A stretch of DNA of 13,495 nt from an uncultured Saprospiraceae bacterium. Its GTDB lineage: Bacteria > Bacteroidota > Bacteroidia > Chitinophagales > Saprospiraceae. Where the stretch lies: contig CAKUWM010000049.1 in the NCBI GenBank assembly GCA_934699305.1, positions 1 to 13,495 on the forward strand, given 5' to 3'. The position numbers and the translations under genes were made by a program. The notes beneath the pieces were generated by a model. The model made no database searches. It was not told the origin of the DNA and worked only from the letters and a program-made list of their open reading frames with translations. Numbering within the stretch: position 1 is the first letter of the stretch; each line of letters starts with the position of its first letter. Positions 7,577-13,495 of this stretch are shown here, in pieces.

Positions 7577-7865
7577 ATGAAAATAGATATATATTAGAAA
7601 ATTTGAAAAGTACAATCTGGTGTATCGGTATAATAAAAAAAGGTTTGCCAATGTGTGTATAACTAATTTCCCTTTCATTTTTTTATTCCGACCAACGTCT
7701 GACAATTATATTATCCTGAATCCGGAAGTTAAGGTTTTCAAAAATTGTATAGTGCTGATTATGAGGGATGTCATGAAGTGCGAATCATTTCAAAGGTTTC
7801 TTTATACCATTAATAAGAATCGTACATCGATTCCGCAATTGTCTAATTCGGAATTTGAGATTATT
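7577..7865. other. Divergent spacer between aroK and the DUF1573 lipoprotein gene, no gene recognised
   Basis: The gap between the two genes is about 380 bases and holds promoters at both ends. A plus-strand open frame of 102 codons (7620-7928) crosses most of it. It starts with GTG, overlaps the lipoprotein start, covers the lipoprotein promoter and resembles nothing I know, so I do not call it a gene. Composition is AT-rich like the rest of the window. I saw no tRNA, strong hairpin or repeat. Confidence 0.5.
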
Positions 7866-7897
7866 TTGTTATCTTTGTCCGGCAAATTTTATATTTG
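7866..7897 (+). promoter_or_regulatory. Promoter for the DUF1573-yajC-YbbR operon
   Basis: TTG at 7866-7868 is followed after 21 bases by TATATTTG at 7890-7897, an exact -7 match with acceptable spacing. The transcription start would be near 7904, about 17 bases before the ATG at 7921. A second exact -7 match, TATCTTTG at 7870-7877, lacks a well-spaced TTG and may be an alternative start. Confidence 0.5.
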
Positions 7898-7920
7898 TTT
7901 TATATTAATGTGTATTAAGA

Positions 7921-8406
7921 ATGTTTAGACTAATTATAGTCTTCCTTGTTGGGATGTTATTATTCAGTGTTGGGTGCAAGCAAGACAATGAGGTAGATGA
8001 AAAAAAAGTAGAACAAATACTAGGGGATGGCAATGATTATCAGGATTTAATTAGAAATCCCAATACGGCTAATGGTGTTAAAGATACCTCAAATGTTGCT
8101 GCAGCTAAATTTGAAGTGGTTAGCCATGATTTTGGCAAGATAAAGACGGGAGATATCGTTAGTCATACTTTTAAGTTTAAAAGTACCGGGAAAGTGCCTC
8201 TTTTAATCAAAGATGCCACCTCTACATGTGGTTGTACTGTTCCGGAAATTCCGAAGGAACCAATTCCTCCTGGACAAGAAGGAGAAATAAAAGTTAGATT
8301 TAACTCCGAGAATAAATCCGGATTTCAAACAAAAAATATAACCGTTTTTACAAATGGATATCCGGCTCAATATTTTCTTACGATAAAAGCAGAAATTTTA
8401 GAATAA
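7921..8406 (+). CDS. DUF1573-domain lipoprotein
   Basis: Exported protein of 161 residues with an N-terminal hydrophobic signal (MFRLIIVFLVGMLLFSVGC). C19 is followed by K-Q-D, so it is probably a lipoprotein. The lipobox SVGC has Ser at -3 where Leu or Val is usual, though Bacteroidota tolerate this. Residues 20 to about 60 are a polar linker. The DUF1573 domain, an Ig-like beta fold, runs from about 63 to the end: FEVVSHDFGKIKTGD, then STCGCTVPEIPKEPIPPGQEG with the characteristic CGC. No biochemical role is established for the family. In Bacteroidota it commonly sits directly before yajC, as here (16-base gap), suggesting an envelope-related function. It is the first gene of the operon and has a good promoter just upstream. 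Confidence 0.85.
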   Translation: MFRLIIVFLVGMLLFSVGCKQDNEVDEKKVEQILGDGNDYQDLIRNPNTANGVKDTSNVAAAKFEVVSHDFGKIKTGDIVSHTFKFKSTGKVPLLIKDATSTCGCTVPEIPKEPIPPGQEGEIKVRFNSENKSGFQTKNITVFTNGYPAQYFLTIKAEILE

Positions 8407-8422
8407 AATAGATAATAATTAT

Positions 8423-8719
8423 ATGGATGCACTTTCTTCTCCACTTTTGCTATTAGGTATGGTCGCCGTAATGTATTTTTTTATGTTACGACCTCAAATT
8501 AAAAAGCAAAAAGAACAAAATAAGTTTGGTGAATCTCTTGCCAAAGGTAATGATGTCGTGACTTCTAGTGGTATCATTGGGAGAATCAACCGAATTGACG
8601 GTAATATCATTACTTTACAAGTTGATCCTAAGACTTTTATAAAAGTTACAAAAGGGTCAATTTCAAAAGAGTTAACTGATGCAATGGCAGGCAGCATCAG
8701 CGACGTTATCAATAATTAG
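8423..8719 (+). CDS. yajC: Preprotein translocase accessory subunit YajC
   Basis: Small single-span inner-membrane protein (98 residues) that associates with SecDF and the SecYEG translocon to aid protein export. The membrane segment is about residues 6-22 (SPLLLLGMVAVMYFFML) and is followed by the family hallmark RPQIKKQKEQ. A soluble cytoplasmic domain of small beta strands follows, with VVTSSGIIGRI and the ending KGSISKEL. Length and motif order are standard. It lies 16 bases after the DUF1573 gene and 6 bases before the YbbR-domain gene, so the three are almost certainly one transcript. Start is ATG with no competing start. Confidence 0.95.
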   Translation: MDALSSPLLLLGMVAVMYFFMLRPQIKKQKEQNKFGESLAKGNDVVTSSGIIGRINRIDGNIITLQVDPKTFIKVTKGSISKELTDAMAGSISDVINN

Positions 8720-8725
8720 TAAATA

Positions 8726-9655
8726 ATGACAGAAAAGGTCAAAAAAGATAAATGGCTTTTTCTTGGATGCCTTATTATAGCTTCTGTGTTCTGGACAATG
8801 CAGAAGCTATCGAGTAATTATAGTTTTTCCCAGGTTTATACCGTTCGTTATTCTATGCCGGATGGAAAGGTGTTTAAAAAACCACCCGTATCCACGATAG
8901 AAGTGACCCTGGTGGGATTAGGATGGGATATTGTTACTAAATCTACTAAAAATATTGGGGATAAAATTGAGGTTGAATTGAGTTCTGATAATAGCCAATT
9001 GATTCCTTCCTCCGCTATCGCAGAGAAAATTAACGCTTTGTTAGGCTCAGATGAAATTTCAGTATCCCAAATCAAGCCTTCTAATATTTCAATATTCTTA
9101 GAAGACCAGTCAATGAAAAAAGTCCCTGTGGTGTCAAATTTGAATATTGACTATATGCAAGGCTTTTATATTAAAAATCAAGTCCATTTTGTGCCGGACT
9201 CAGTTGTGATTACGGGATCATATCAGATGATAAAGCAGATTGATAAATGGAACACTGAAATCCTCAGTATCAATAATCTTAATCGGAATATTGTGGATAT
9301 GCCTATCAAATTGGAAGTTCCGAAAACGGATATGATTCGATTAGATCATAATATGGTTAGATTAAATTTGGAGGTGGAAGAATATACAGAAAAGAGCTTT
9401 GTTGTACCTGTCATGGTTAAGAATGCAGACACAAAGGCTGTCATTATACCCGATCAAGTCGAAGTAAAATGCATTGTCGGTTTGAGCAAATACGATATTT
9501 TGACGGAAGATGATATTGAATTGTATGTCAACTTGGATGAGAGCCTCACTCACCAAAATAGCAATATTGCACCCATCAGTATTTCACGTCTTCCGGAATT
9601 CGTTCGTAATATATATTATCAGCCGGTATCAGCTAAGTATTATTTTATTCGGTAA
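8726..9655 (+). CDS. YbbR-domain (CdaR-like) membrane-anchored protein
   Basis: A 309-residue protein with a lysine-rich start, one membrane segment (about residues 10-25, WLFLGCLIIASVFWTM) and a long extracytoplasmic part made of YbbR-like repeats. One clear repeat start is KKVPVVSNLNIDYMQGFYIKN (around 130-150), followed by the typical PDSVVITGSYQMIKQID. Another is KSFVVPVMVKN. In Firmicutes, YbbR proteins (CdaR) control the c-di-AMP cyclase CdaA. In Bacteroidota the family sits beside yajC, and its role there is not settled. In many relatives coaE follows; here the next gene is isocitrate dehydrogenase, after a 219-base gap. It is the last gene of the operon. Confidence 0.85.
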   Translation: MTEKVKKDKWLFLGCLIIASVFWTMQKLSSNYSFSQVYTVRYSMPDGKVFKKPPVSTIEVTLVGLGWDIVTKSTKNIGDKIEVELSSDNSQLIPSSAIAEKINALLGSDEISVSQIKPSNISIFLEDQSMKKVPVVSNLNIDYMQGFYIKNQVHFVPDSVVITGSYQMIKQIDKWNTEILSINNLNRNIVDMPIKLEVPKTDMIRLDHNMVRLNLEVEEYTEKSFVVPVMVKNADTKAVIIPDQVEVKCIVGLSKYDILTEDDIELYVNLDESLTHQNSNIAPISISRLPEFVRNIYYQPVSAKYYFIR

Positions 9656-9708
9656 AGTTGTTTAGCAATAATACATTCCTCTGTTGGATATAAATCTTAG
9701 GCATTTCC

Positions 9709-9735
9709 GGTTCAACCATGATAGTTGGTAGAACC
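9709..9735 (+). terminator. Stem-loop after the YbbR-domain gene, possible weak terminator
   Basis: GGTTC (9709-9713) pairs with GAACC (9731-9735) and ACCA (9715-9718) pairs with TGGT (9726-9729), separated by one A-A mismatch, around a 7-base loop. It lies 53 bases after the YbbR stop. It lacks a following T tract, so it may be a terminator, an RNA-end stabiliser or nothing. Confidence 0.35.
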
Positions 9736-9824
9736 TTGATGGTATTCCAATTTGATATGGAATAATAAATTAATAGATATCACAAAAATTATTCTAAATC
9801 CTCTTATTATTGACCTCTATTGCC

Positions 9825-9832
9825 TACATTTG
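9825..9832 (+). promoter_or_regulatory. -7 promoter element for isocitrate dehydrogenase
   Basis: TACATTTG is an exact TAnnTTTG match. Transcription would begin near 9839, about 36 bases before the TTG at 9875. This argues against the much earlier TTG at 9752 as the protein start. No TTG is found at the standard -33 distance. Confidence 0.45.
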
Positions 9833-9874
9833 TGCCTTTTAAACCTCAATTGTTCAATCGTAAAAAAATTAGAA

Positions 9875-11104
9875 TTGGAAAAAATTAAAGTGACCAATCC
9901 TGTTGTAGAACTGGATGGCGATGAAATGACACGAATTATATGGAAATTTATCAAAGACAAACTAATCCTCCCTTATCTTGACATTGATATAAAATACTAT
10001 GATTTAAGTATCGAGCACAGGGATGCAACCGATGATCAGGTAACAATTGATGCAGCACATGCTATTCAAGAATGCGGTGTAGGTATTAAGTGTGCGACCA
10101 TCACTCCGGATGAAGCAAGAGTGGAAGAGTTTGGTCTTAAGCACATGTGGAAGTCTCCCAACGGTACAATACGTAATATCCTCGATGGCACGGTTTTCCG
10201 TGAGCCCATTGTCATGCAAAACATACCACGATTGGTTCCCAATTGGACGGCTCCCATCTGTATCGGTCGTCATGCTTTTGGTGATCAATATCGTGCAACA
10301 GACTTTGTAACTAAAGGGAAAGGTAAGCTTACTGTTAAATTTGAAGGCGAAGACGGTACCGTACAAGAGTTTGAAGTATATAACTTTAAAGGGGATGGCG
10401 TCGCATTGACAATGTATAACACGGATGAAAGTATCATCGGCTTTGCAAGATCATGTTTTAATATGGCGTTGAGCAAAGGTTGGCCTTTATATCTTTCTAC
10501 TAAAAATACCATTTTAAAGAAGTATGATGGCCGTTTTAAAGATATTTTTCAGGATATCTATGACAATGAATTTAAAACTAAGTTTGAACAAGCCGGTATA
10601 ACTTATGAGCACCGACTCATTGACGATATGGTCGCCGCAGCGTTGAAGTGGCATGGTAAATTTGTATGGGCATGTAAGAATTATGACGGAGATGTACAAA
10701 GTGATACGGTAGCTCAAGGGTTTGGTTCTCTTGGATTGATGACATCTGTACTGGTTACTCCTGATGGTAAGACAATGGAAGCCGAAGCAGCCCACGGGAC
10801 TGTTACAAGGCATTATCGCCAACACCAAAAAGGTCAATCAACATCGACTAATCCGATAGCGTCTATCTATGCCTGGACTCGAGGATTGGCATTTCGTGGT
10901 AAGTTGGATGGCAATCAGCCTTTGATAGACTTTGCAGAAGCATTAGAGTCTGTATGTGTTGAGACAGTAGAGAGCGGTAAGATGACTAAAGATTTAGCGG
11001 TATGTATTCATGGAAATAATGTAGAACATGGGACACACTATCTAAATACGGAAGAATTCTTAGAAGCTTTAAATCAAGGACTTAAGACAAAGTTGGGTAA
11101 GTAA
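9875..11104 (+). CDS. icd: NADP-dependent isocitrate dehydrogenase, eukaryote-like type
   Basis: Oxidatively decarboxylates isocitrate to 2-oxoglutarate, making NADPH in the citric acid cycle. It closely resembles the homodimeric eukaryotic IDH1/IDH2 subfamily rather than E. coli Icd. I set the start at TTG 9875-9877 (409 residues, beginning M-EKIKVTNPVVELDGDEMTRI). The open frame reaches TTG at 9752, but the extra 41 residues are hydrophobic, unlike the family, and include the -7 element. With the chosen start: KCATITPDEARV (72-83), isocitrate-binding KSPNGTIRN (93-101), the catalytic-site Tyr in MYNTDESI, Lys210 in LSTKNTILKKYDGRF, metal-binding aspartates in IDDMV and YDGDVQSD, and NADP-binding HGTVTRH (307-313). 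All expected residues are present. A strong intrinsic terminator follows. It is transcribed alone. Confidence 0.95.
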   Translation: MEKIKVTNPVVELDGDEMTRIIWKFIKDKLILPYLDIDIKYYDLSIEHRDATDDQVTIDAAHAIQECGVGIKCATITPDEARVEEFGLKHMWKSPNGTIRNILDGTVFREPIVMQNIPRLVPNWTAPICIGRHAFGDQYRATDFVTKGKGKLTVKFEGEDGTVQEFEVYNFKGDGVALTMYNTDESIIGFARSCFNMALSKGWPLYLSTKNTILKKYDGRFKDIFQDIYDNEFKTKFEQAGITYEHRLIDDMVAAALKWHGKFVWACKNYDGDVQSDTVAQGFGSLGLMTSVLVTPDGKTMEAEAAHGTVTRHYRQHQKGQSTSTNPIASIYAWTRGLAFRGKLDGNQPLIDFAEALESVCVETVESGKMTKDLAVCIHGNNVEHGTHYLNTEEFLEALNQGLKTKLGK

Positions 11105-11121
11105 TTTTACTATAATTAATC

Positions 11122-11156
11122 AAAAGCCATTTCATTAACTTTGAAATGGCTTTTTT
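11122..11156 (+). terminator. Intrinsic terminator after isocitrate dehydrogenase
   Basis: AAAAGCCATTTCA (11122-11134) and TGAAATGGCTTTT (11142-11154) form a perfect 13-base stem with a 7-base loop, ending in a run of six T. It starts 17 bases after the icd stop. The matching A run on the left could also make it work on the opposite strand. Confidence 0.9.
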
Positions 11157-11253
11157 AGTTTGTATTGTTATTATGCTTCTTATTGACTACCATAATTGAT
11201 TGATTTATCAGTGATTTAATAATATTATTAGCTATTATATTATTATAAAAACA

Positions 11254-11261
11254 TATATTTG
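11254..11261 (+). promoter_or_regulatory. Candidate -7 element for ftsX
   Basis: TATATTTG is an exact TAnnTTTG match, placing transcription near 11268 and leaving a leader of about 74 bases before the ftsX ATG. The leader holds the direct repeat TGAATGTA (11267-11274 and 11293-11300) and a small inverted repeat AGTAT/ATACT (11278-11293). No -33 TTG is evident. Confidence 0.35.
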
Positions 11262-11341
11262 TACTTTGAATGTATTTAGTATTAATTTATACTGAATGTA
11301 GGTTCAACTAAATGCAAAAATAATTTTGGATAAAAAAGCAC

Positions 11342-12223
11342 ATGGCACAAAAGTTTAGGACTGGAATACCCAAACCCAAACCAAATTATTTCCTATCTAT
11401 AGTGAGTATTGCATTGGTATTGTTTCTACTGGGTTTTATGGCTCTTCTGACACTCAATACCACCAAATTGATAGATTCATTTAAAGAAAATGTCAATGTA
11501 ATAGCAGAATTGAAAGATTCCGTTACAACTGAGCAGATAGACTCTTTGAAAGAGTTTATCTCAACCATTGAGGCTGTGAAAGCTCCTACAGTCGATGTCG
11601 TGACAAAAGAAGATGCATTGGCAATCATGAAAAAGGAAATGGGTGAAGATTTTCTGCTGGACGAAATGACAAATCCATTGAACGACGCAATTGTTTTCAA
11701 TGTAAAAGCTCCATATTTAGACTCAACCCAATTAGCCGGCATCAGACTTTCTATCCTTAGTGGGCACGACTACGTTACCAATGTGTATTATCAAGAAACC
11801 TTTGTAGGTAAAATTATTACAACATTGAATAAGATTGGAGTCGGAATCCTTATAGTATCTATATTATTTTTATTGATTGCTTTGACTATAATGCATAGCA
11901 CTCTTAAATTATCGATGTATAGCAATCGGTTCTTAATCAAAAATATGCAACTTGTAGGGGCAAATAAAAGGTTTATTCAGCGACCGTTCTTGTGGAAAGG
12001 ATTTTGGAGTGGTTTACTAAGCGCAATTTTAGCTTGTGCATTTCTCGTCCTTGTAATCTGGAGCGTAATGATTTATATTCCTGATGTACAGTATATTATT
12101 GATTACAAAAAAATAGGATATCTGTTTTTAGCGATATTAGTTGCAGGGATAATAATTACGGTATTTTCAACTTTTTTGATTATCAACAAATATATCAAAC
12201 TTAGACGTGAGGACATGTTTTGA
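11342..12223 (+). CDS. ftsX: Cell division protein FtsX
   Basis: Inner-membrane, ABC-permease-like protein that works with the ATPase FtsE at the division site to activate peptidoglycan hydrolases. It has 293 residues: a cytoplasmic N-terminus (MAQKFRTGIPKPKPNYF), membrane segment 1 (about 18-38), an extracytoplasmic domain (about 40-160, with VNVIAELKDS and VTKEDALAIMKKEMGEDF), then three membrane segments (about 165-186, 222-245, 258-282). The segment IKNMQLVGANKRFIQRPFLWKG (about 199-220) is the FtsX-family loop between membrane segments 2 and 3. FtsE is not adjacent, which is common in Bacteroidota. The ATG start fits the family. The stop codon overlaps the -33 element of the next promoter. 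Downstream DUF3098 and uppP genes keep the order usual in this phylum. Confidence 0.93.
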   Translation: MAQKFRTGIPKPKPNYFLSIVSIALVLFLLGFMALLTLNTTKLIDSFKENVNVIAELKDSVTTEQIDSLKEFISTIEAVKAPTVDVVTKEDALAIMKKEMGEDFLLDEMTNPLNDAIVFNVKAPYLDSTQLAGIRLSILSGHDYVTNVYYQETFVGKIITTLNKIGVGILIVSILFLLIALTIMHSTLKLSMYSNRFLIKNMQLVGANKRFIQRPFLWKGFWSGLLSAILACAFLVLVIWSVMIYIPDVQYIIDYKKIGYLFLAILVAGIIITVFSTFLIINKYIKLRREDMF

Positions 12224-12249
12224 TAATTAATTAAGTCGCCTTACCTTTG
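12220..12249 (+). promoter_or_regulatory. Promoter for the DUF3098-uppP genes, overlapping the ftsX stop
   Basis: TTG at 12220-12222 and TACCTTTG at 12242-12249 are separated by 19 bases, an ideal match to the Bacteroidota -33/-7 layout and the best promoter in the window. Transcription would start near 12256, about 12 bases before the DUF3098 ATG. The TTG shares bases with the ftsX stop codon TGA (12221-12223). Confidence 0.58.
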
Positions 12250-12267
12250 AACCTTTAATTAAACAAT

Positions 12268-12609
12268 ATGAGTCAAAAGAAGAAAAGTTCGACAGCAGCA
12301 ACACAACCTTTAAAGCCGACGACTTCTAAAGTAAGCGTAGAAACTAAAGTTGAAGAGGTTGTTAAGAAAGCTAGCGTTGAGAAAAGCTTAGTTTTTAATA
12401 AAGACAACTTCAAATGGATGTTTATCGGTATGGGAGTGATGGTTTTGGGCTTTGTACTGATGTCAGGTGGCGCCATGCCTGATAGCAACACTTGGGACCC
12501 TTCATTAATATATAGTTTTAGGCGAATAACATTGGCACCATTTGTGATATTGGTTGGAATAGGTATTGAAATATATGCCATTTTTTATGTTAGTAAGGAA
12601 AGGGCTTAA
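12268..12609 (+). CDS. DUF3098 small membrane protein
   Basis: A 113-residue protein. Residues 1-40 are a low-complexity, Lys/Ser/Thr-rich cytoplasmic tail, with a VETKVEEVVKKASVEKS stretch. The DUF3098 domain follows: FNKDNFKWMFIGMGVMVLGF with a first membrane segment (about 50-67), a loop with the conserved DSNTWDPSLIYSFRRITLAP, and a second membrane segment (about 87-108). The family is characteristic of Bacteroidota and its function is unknown. Its place between ftsX and uppP is widely kept in the phylum, which suggests a role in the envelope or division, by association only. It ends 11 bases before uppP and has its own strong promoter candidate. Confidence 0.88.
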   Translation: MSQKKKSSTAATQPLKPTTSKVSVETKVEEVVKKASVEKSLVFNKDNFKWMFIGMGVMVLGFVLMSGGAMPDSNTWDPSLIYSFRRITLAPFVILVGIGIEIYAIFYVSKERA

Positions 12610-12620
12610 ACGACTATTTT

Positions 12621-13439
12621 ATGTCAGAATGGTTGATAGCTTTAATACTTAGTATTGTAGAAGGTCTGACGGAATTTTTACCAGTATCAAGTACAGGTCA
12701 TCTTATTTTAGTAAATCAATTTTCATCATTTGAAGACAAAGCATTTTCGAATACATTTGATATGTTTATTCAAGTGGGAGCCATTTTATCTGTACTGATC
12801 TATTTTTGGAAGAAGCTTTGGATCTTTAAGAATGAGGATAATCAAGGTTTATTGGATTATGAAAAAGTTTCAATATGGTTGAAGACTATTGTTGGCGTTA
12901 TTCCTGCTTTGATTCTTGGATTTCTTTTTAAAGATTATATAGAAGAATATCTGTTAAAGCCTATTGTGGTTGCATGGAGCCTTATTATAGGTGGAATTAT
13001 TTTATTGTTTGTGGAAAAACAATTTACGCGTCCGAATATCAATAATATCAATAATTTACCCTATTCAAAGGCGTTATTTATCGGCTTCTTTCAATGTTTA
13101 GCTATGATACCCGGTGTTTCCAGATCAGCAAGTAGTATAATAGGTGGCATGGCATTGGGGTTGAATAGAGTAGTTGCCGCCGAATTTTCATTTTTTCTTG
13201 CAATACCTACCTTAACTGCAGCAAGTGGCTACTTTCTTTTGAAGCATGCATTAGGTTTTAATATGCATCAGTTTGCATTATTGGGTTTTGGATTTATAGC
13301 TTCTTTTATTGTTGCTTATGCTGTCATCGCAGTATTTATGAAGTATATAAAGACAAATAATTTTGTTCCCTTTGGTTATTACCGGATAATTTTGGGTATT
13401 GTTATTATTGTATATTTTTATTTAGCCTCTTCCATTTAG
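12621..13439 (+). CDS. uppP: Undecaprenyl-diphosphatase (BacA/UppP type)
   Basis: Integral membrane phosphatase that converts undecaprenyl diphosphate to undecaprenyl phosphate, recycling the lipid carrier for peptidoglycan and other surface polymers; high activity gives bacitracin resistance. It has 272 residues and multiple membrane segments. The two conserved active-site motifs are present: EGLTEFLPVSSTGH (14-27, with E14, E18 and H27) and PGVSRSASSI (164-173, with R168). The length matches the family. The ATG start gives the usual MSEWLIALILSIVEGLTEF N-terminus. It is 11 bases after DUF3098 and 2 bases before the next reading frame, so all are probably co-transcribed. In many Bacteroidota truB follows; here a different gene begins. 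Confidence 0.97.
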   Translation: MSEWLIALILSIVEGLTEFLPVSSTGHLILVNQFSSFEDKAFSNTFDMFIQVGAILSVLIYFWKKLWIFKNEDNQGLLDYEKVSIWLKTIVGVIPALILGFLFKDYIEEYLLKPIVVAWSLIIGGIILLFVEKQFTRPNINNINNLPYSKALFIGFFQCLAMIPGVSRSASSIIGGMALGLNRVVAAEFSFFLAIPTLTAASGYFLLKHALGFNMHQFALLGFGFIASFIVAYAVIAVFMKYIKTNNFVPFGYYRIILGIVIIVYFYLASSI

Positions 13440-13441
13440 AT

Positions 13442-13495
13442 ATGTTACGGTATGCTATAAAAAAGCTTGCCTATGGTTTGGTCATTATAGTGACC
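13442..13495 (+). CDS. 5' end of a probable DppB/OppB-type ABC transporter permease
   Basis: The first 18 codons of an open frame begin at ATG 13442, 2 bases after the uppP stop, and reach the right edge. The peptide MLRYAIKKLAYGLVIIVT has the form of the N-terminus of dipeptide/oligopeptide permeases of the DppB/OppB family: ML.Y, a pair of basic residues, then the first membrane segment. It does not resemble TruB, the gene often found here in relatives. With so little sequence, another membrane protein with a short basic N-terminus cannot be excluded. Confidence 0.5.
   Translation, partial: MLRYAIKKLAYGLVIIVT

Noticed and set aside
7620..7928. Plus-strand open frame of 102 codons in the aroK-lipoprotein spacer
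   Set aside because: GTG start, no recognisable domain, overlap with the lipoprotein start, and it covers the lipoprotein promoter. Kept only as a low-interest finding.
9648..9719. Minus-strand frame of 23 codons (MVEPEMPKIYIQQ...) behind the YbbR gene
   Set aside because: Too short, overlaps the YbbR end, lies over the stem-loop arms, and is closed by a stop a short way upstream. The protein-like look is probably chance.
10004..10837. Minus-strand frames of up to 120 codons within isocitrate dehydrogenase
   Set aside because: Antisense to a highly conserved enzyme, with no independent motif.
11217..11230. Perfect 14-base palindrome TAATAATATTATTA before ftsX
   Set aside because: Composed only of A and T in a very AT-rich spacer, so expected by chance; no matching second copy seen.

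Overview
The window is chromosomal DNA of a Bacteroidota member, low in G+C. Three things point there: the gene families (DUF1573-yajC-YbbR block, ftsX-DUF3098-uppP block, short AMP nucleosidase, eukaryote-like NADP isocitrate dehydrogenase, a secreted reprolysin-like protease typical of gliding or T9SS Bacteroidota); start sites without Shine-Dalgarno sequences; and repeated matches to the Bacteroidota -7 promoter element TAnnTTTG. A Saprospiria or Chitinophagia-like lineage is my guess, not something the sequence proves.

Layout. (1) 1-2494, minus strand: a DtxR/MntR-family metal regulator followed, 37 bases on, by a secreted zinc metalloprotease that runs off the left edge. (2) 2602-4742, plus strand: AMP nucleosidase, then a MacB/FtsX-type ABC permease with no adjacent ATPase. 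(3) 4743-4816: a convergent junction with interlocking inverted repeats, probably a two-way terminator. (4) 4817-7541, minus strand: class II fructose-bisphosphate aldolase, thioredoxin reductase and shikimate kinase. (5) 7542-7920: a divergent spacer with promoters facing both ways. (6) 7921-9655, plus strand: DUF1573 lipoprotein, YajC and a YbbR-domain protein in a tight operon. (7) 9875-11104: NADP isocitrate dehydrogenase with a strong intrinsic terminator. (8) 11342-13495, plus strand: FtsX, a DUF3098 membrane protein, undecaprenyl-diphosphatase UppP, and the first 18 codons of a probable DppB/OppB-type permease.

Most genes are housekeeping: central carbon metabolism, redox, aromatic amino acids, Sec export, cell division and wall lipid recycling. 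No mobile element, CRISPR array, tRNA, rRNA or defence system was seen. The most unusual items are the regulator, which lacks the residues expected at the ancillary metal site but keeps the primary site, its linkage to a secreted metalloprotease, the interlocking repeats at 4747-4805, and a promoter whose -33 element overlaps the ftsX stop codon. Three genes appear to start at GTG or TTG, and for three genes the longest reading frame is probably not the true start.
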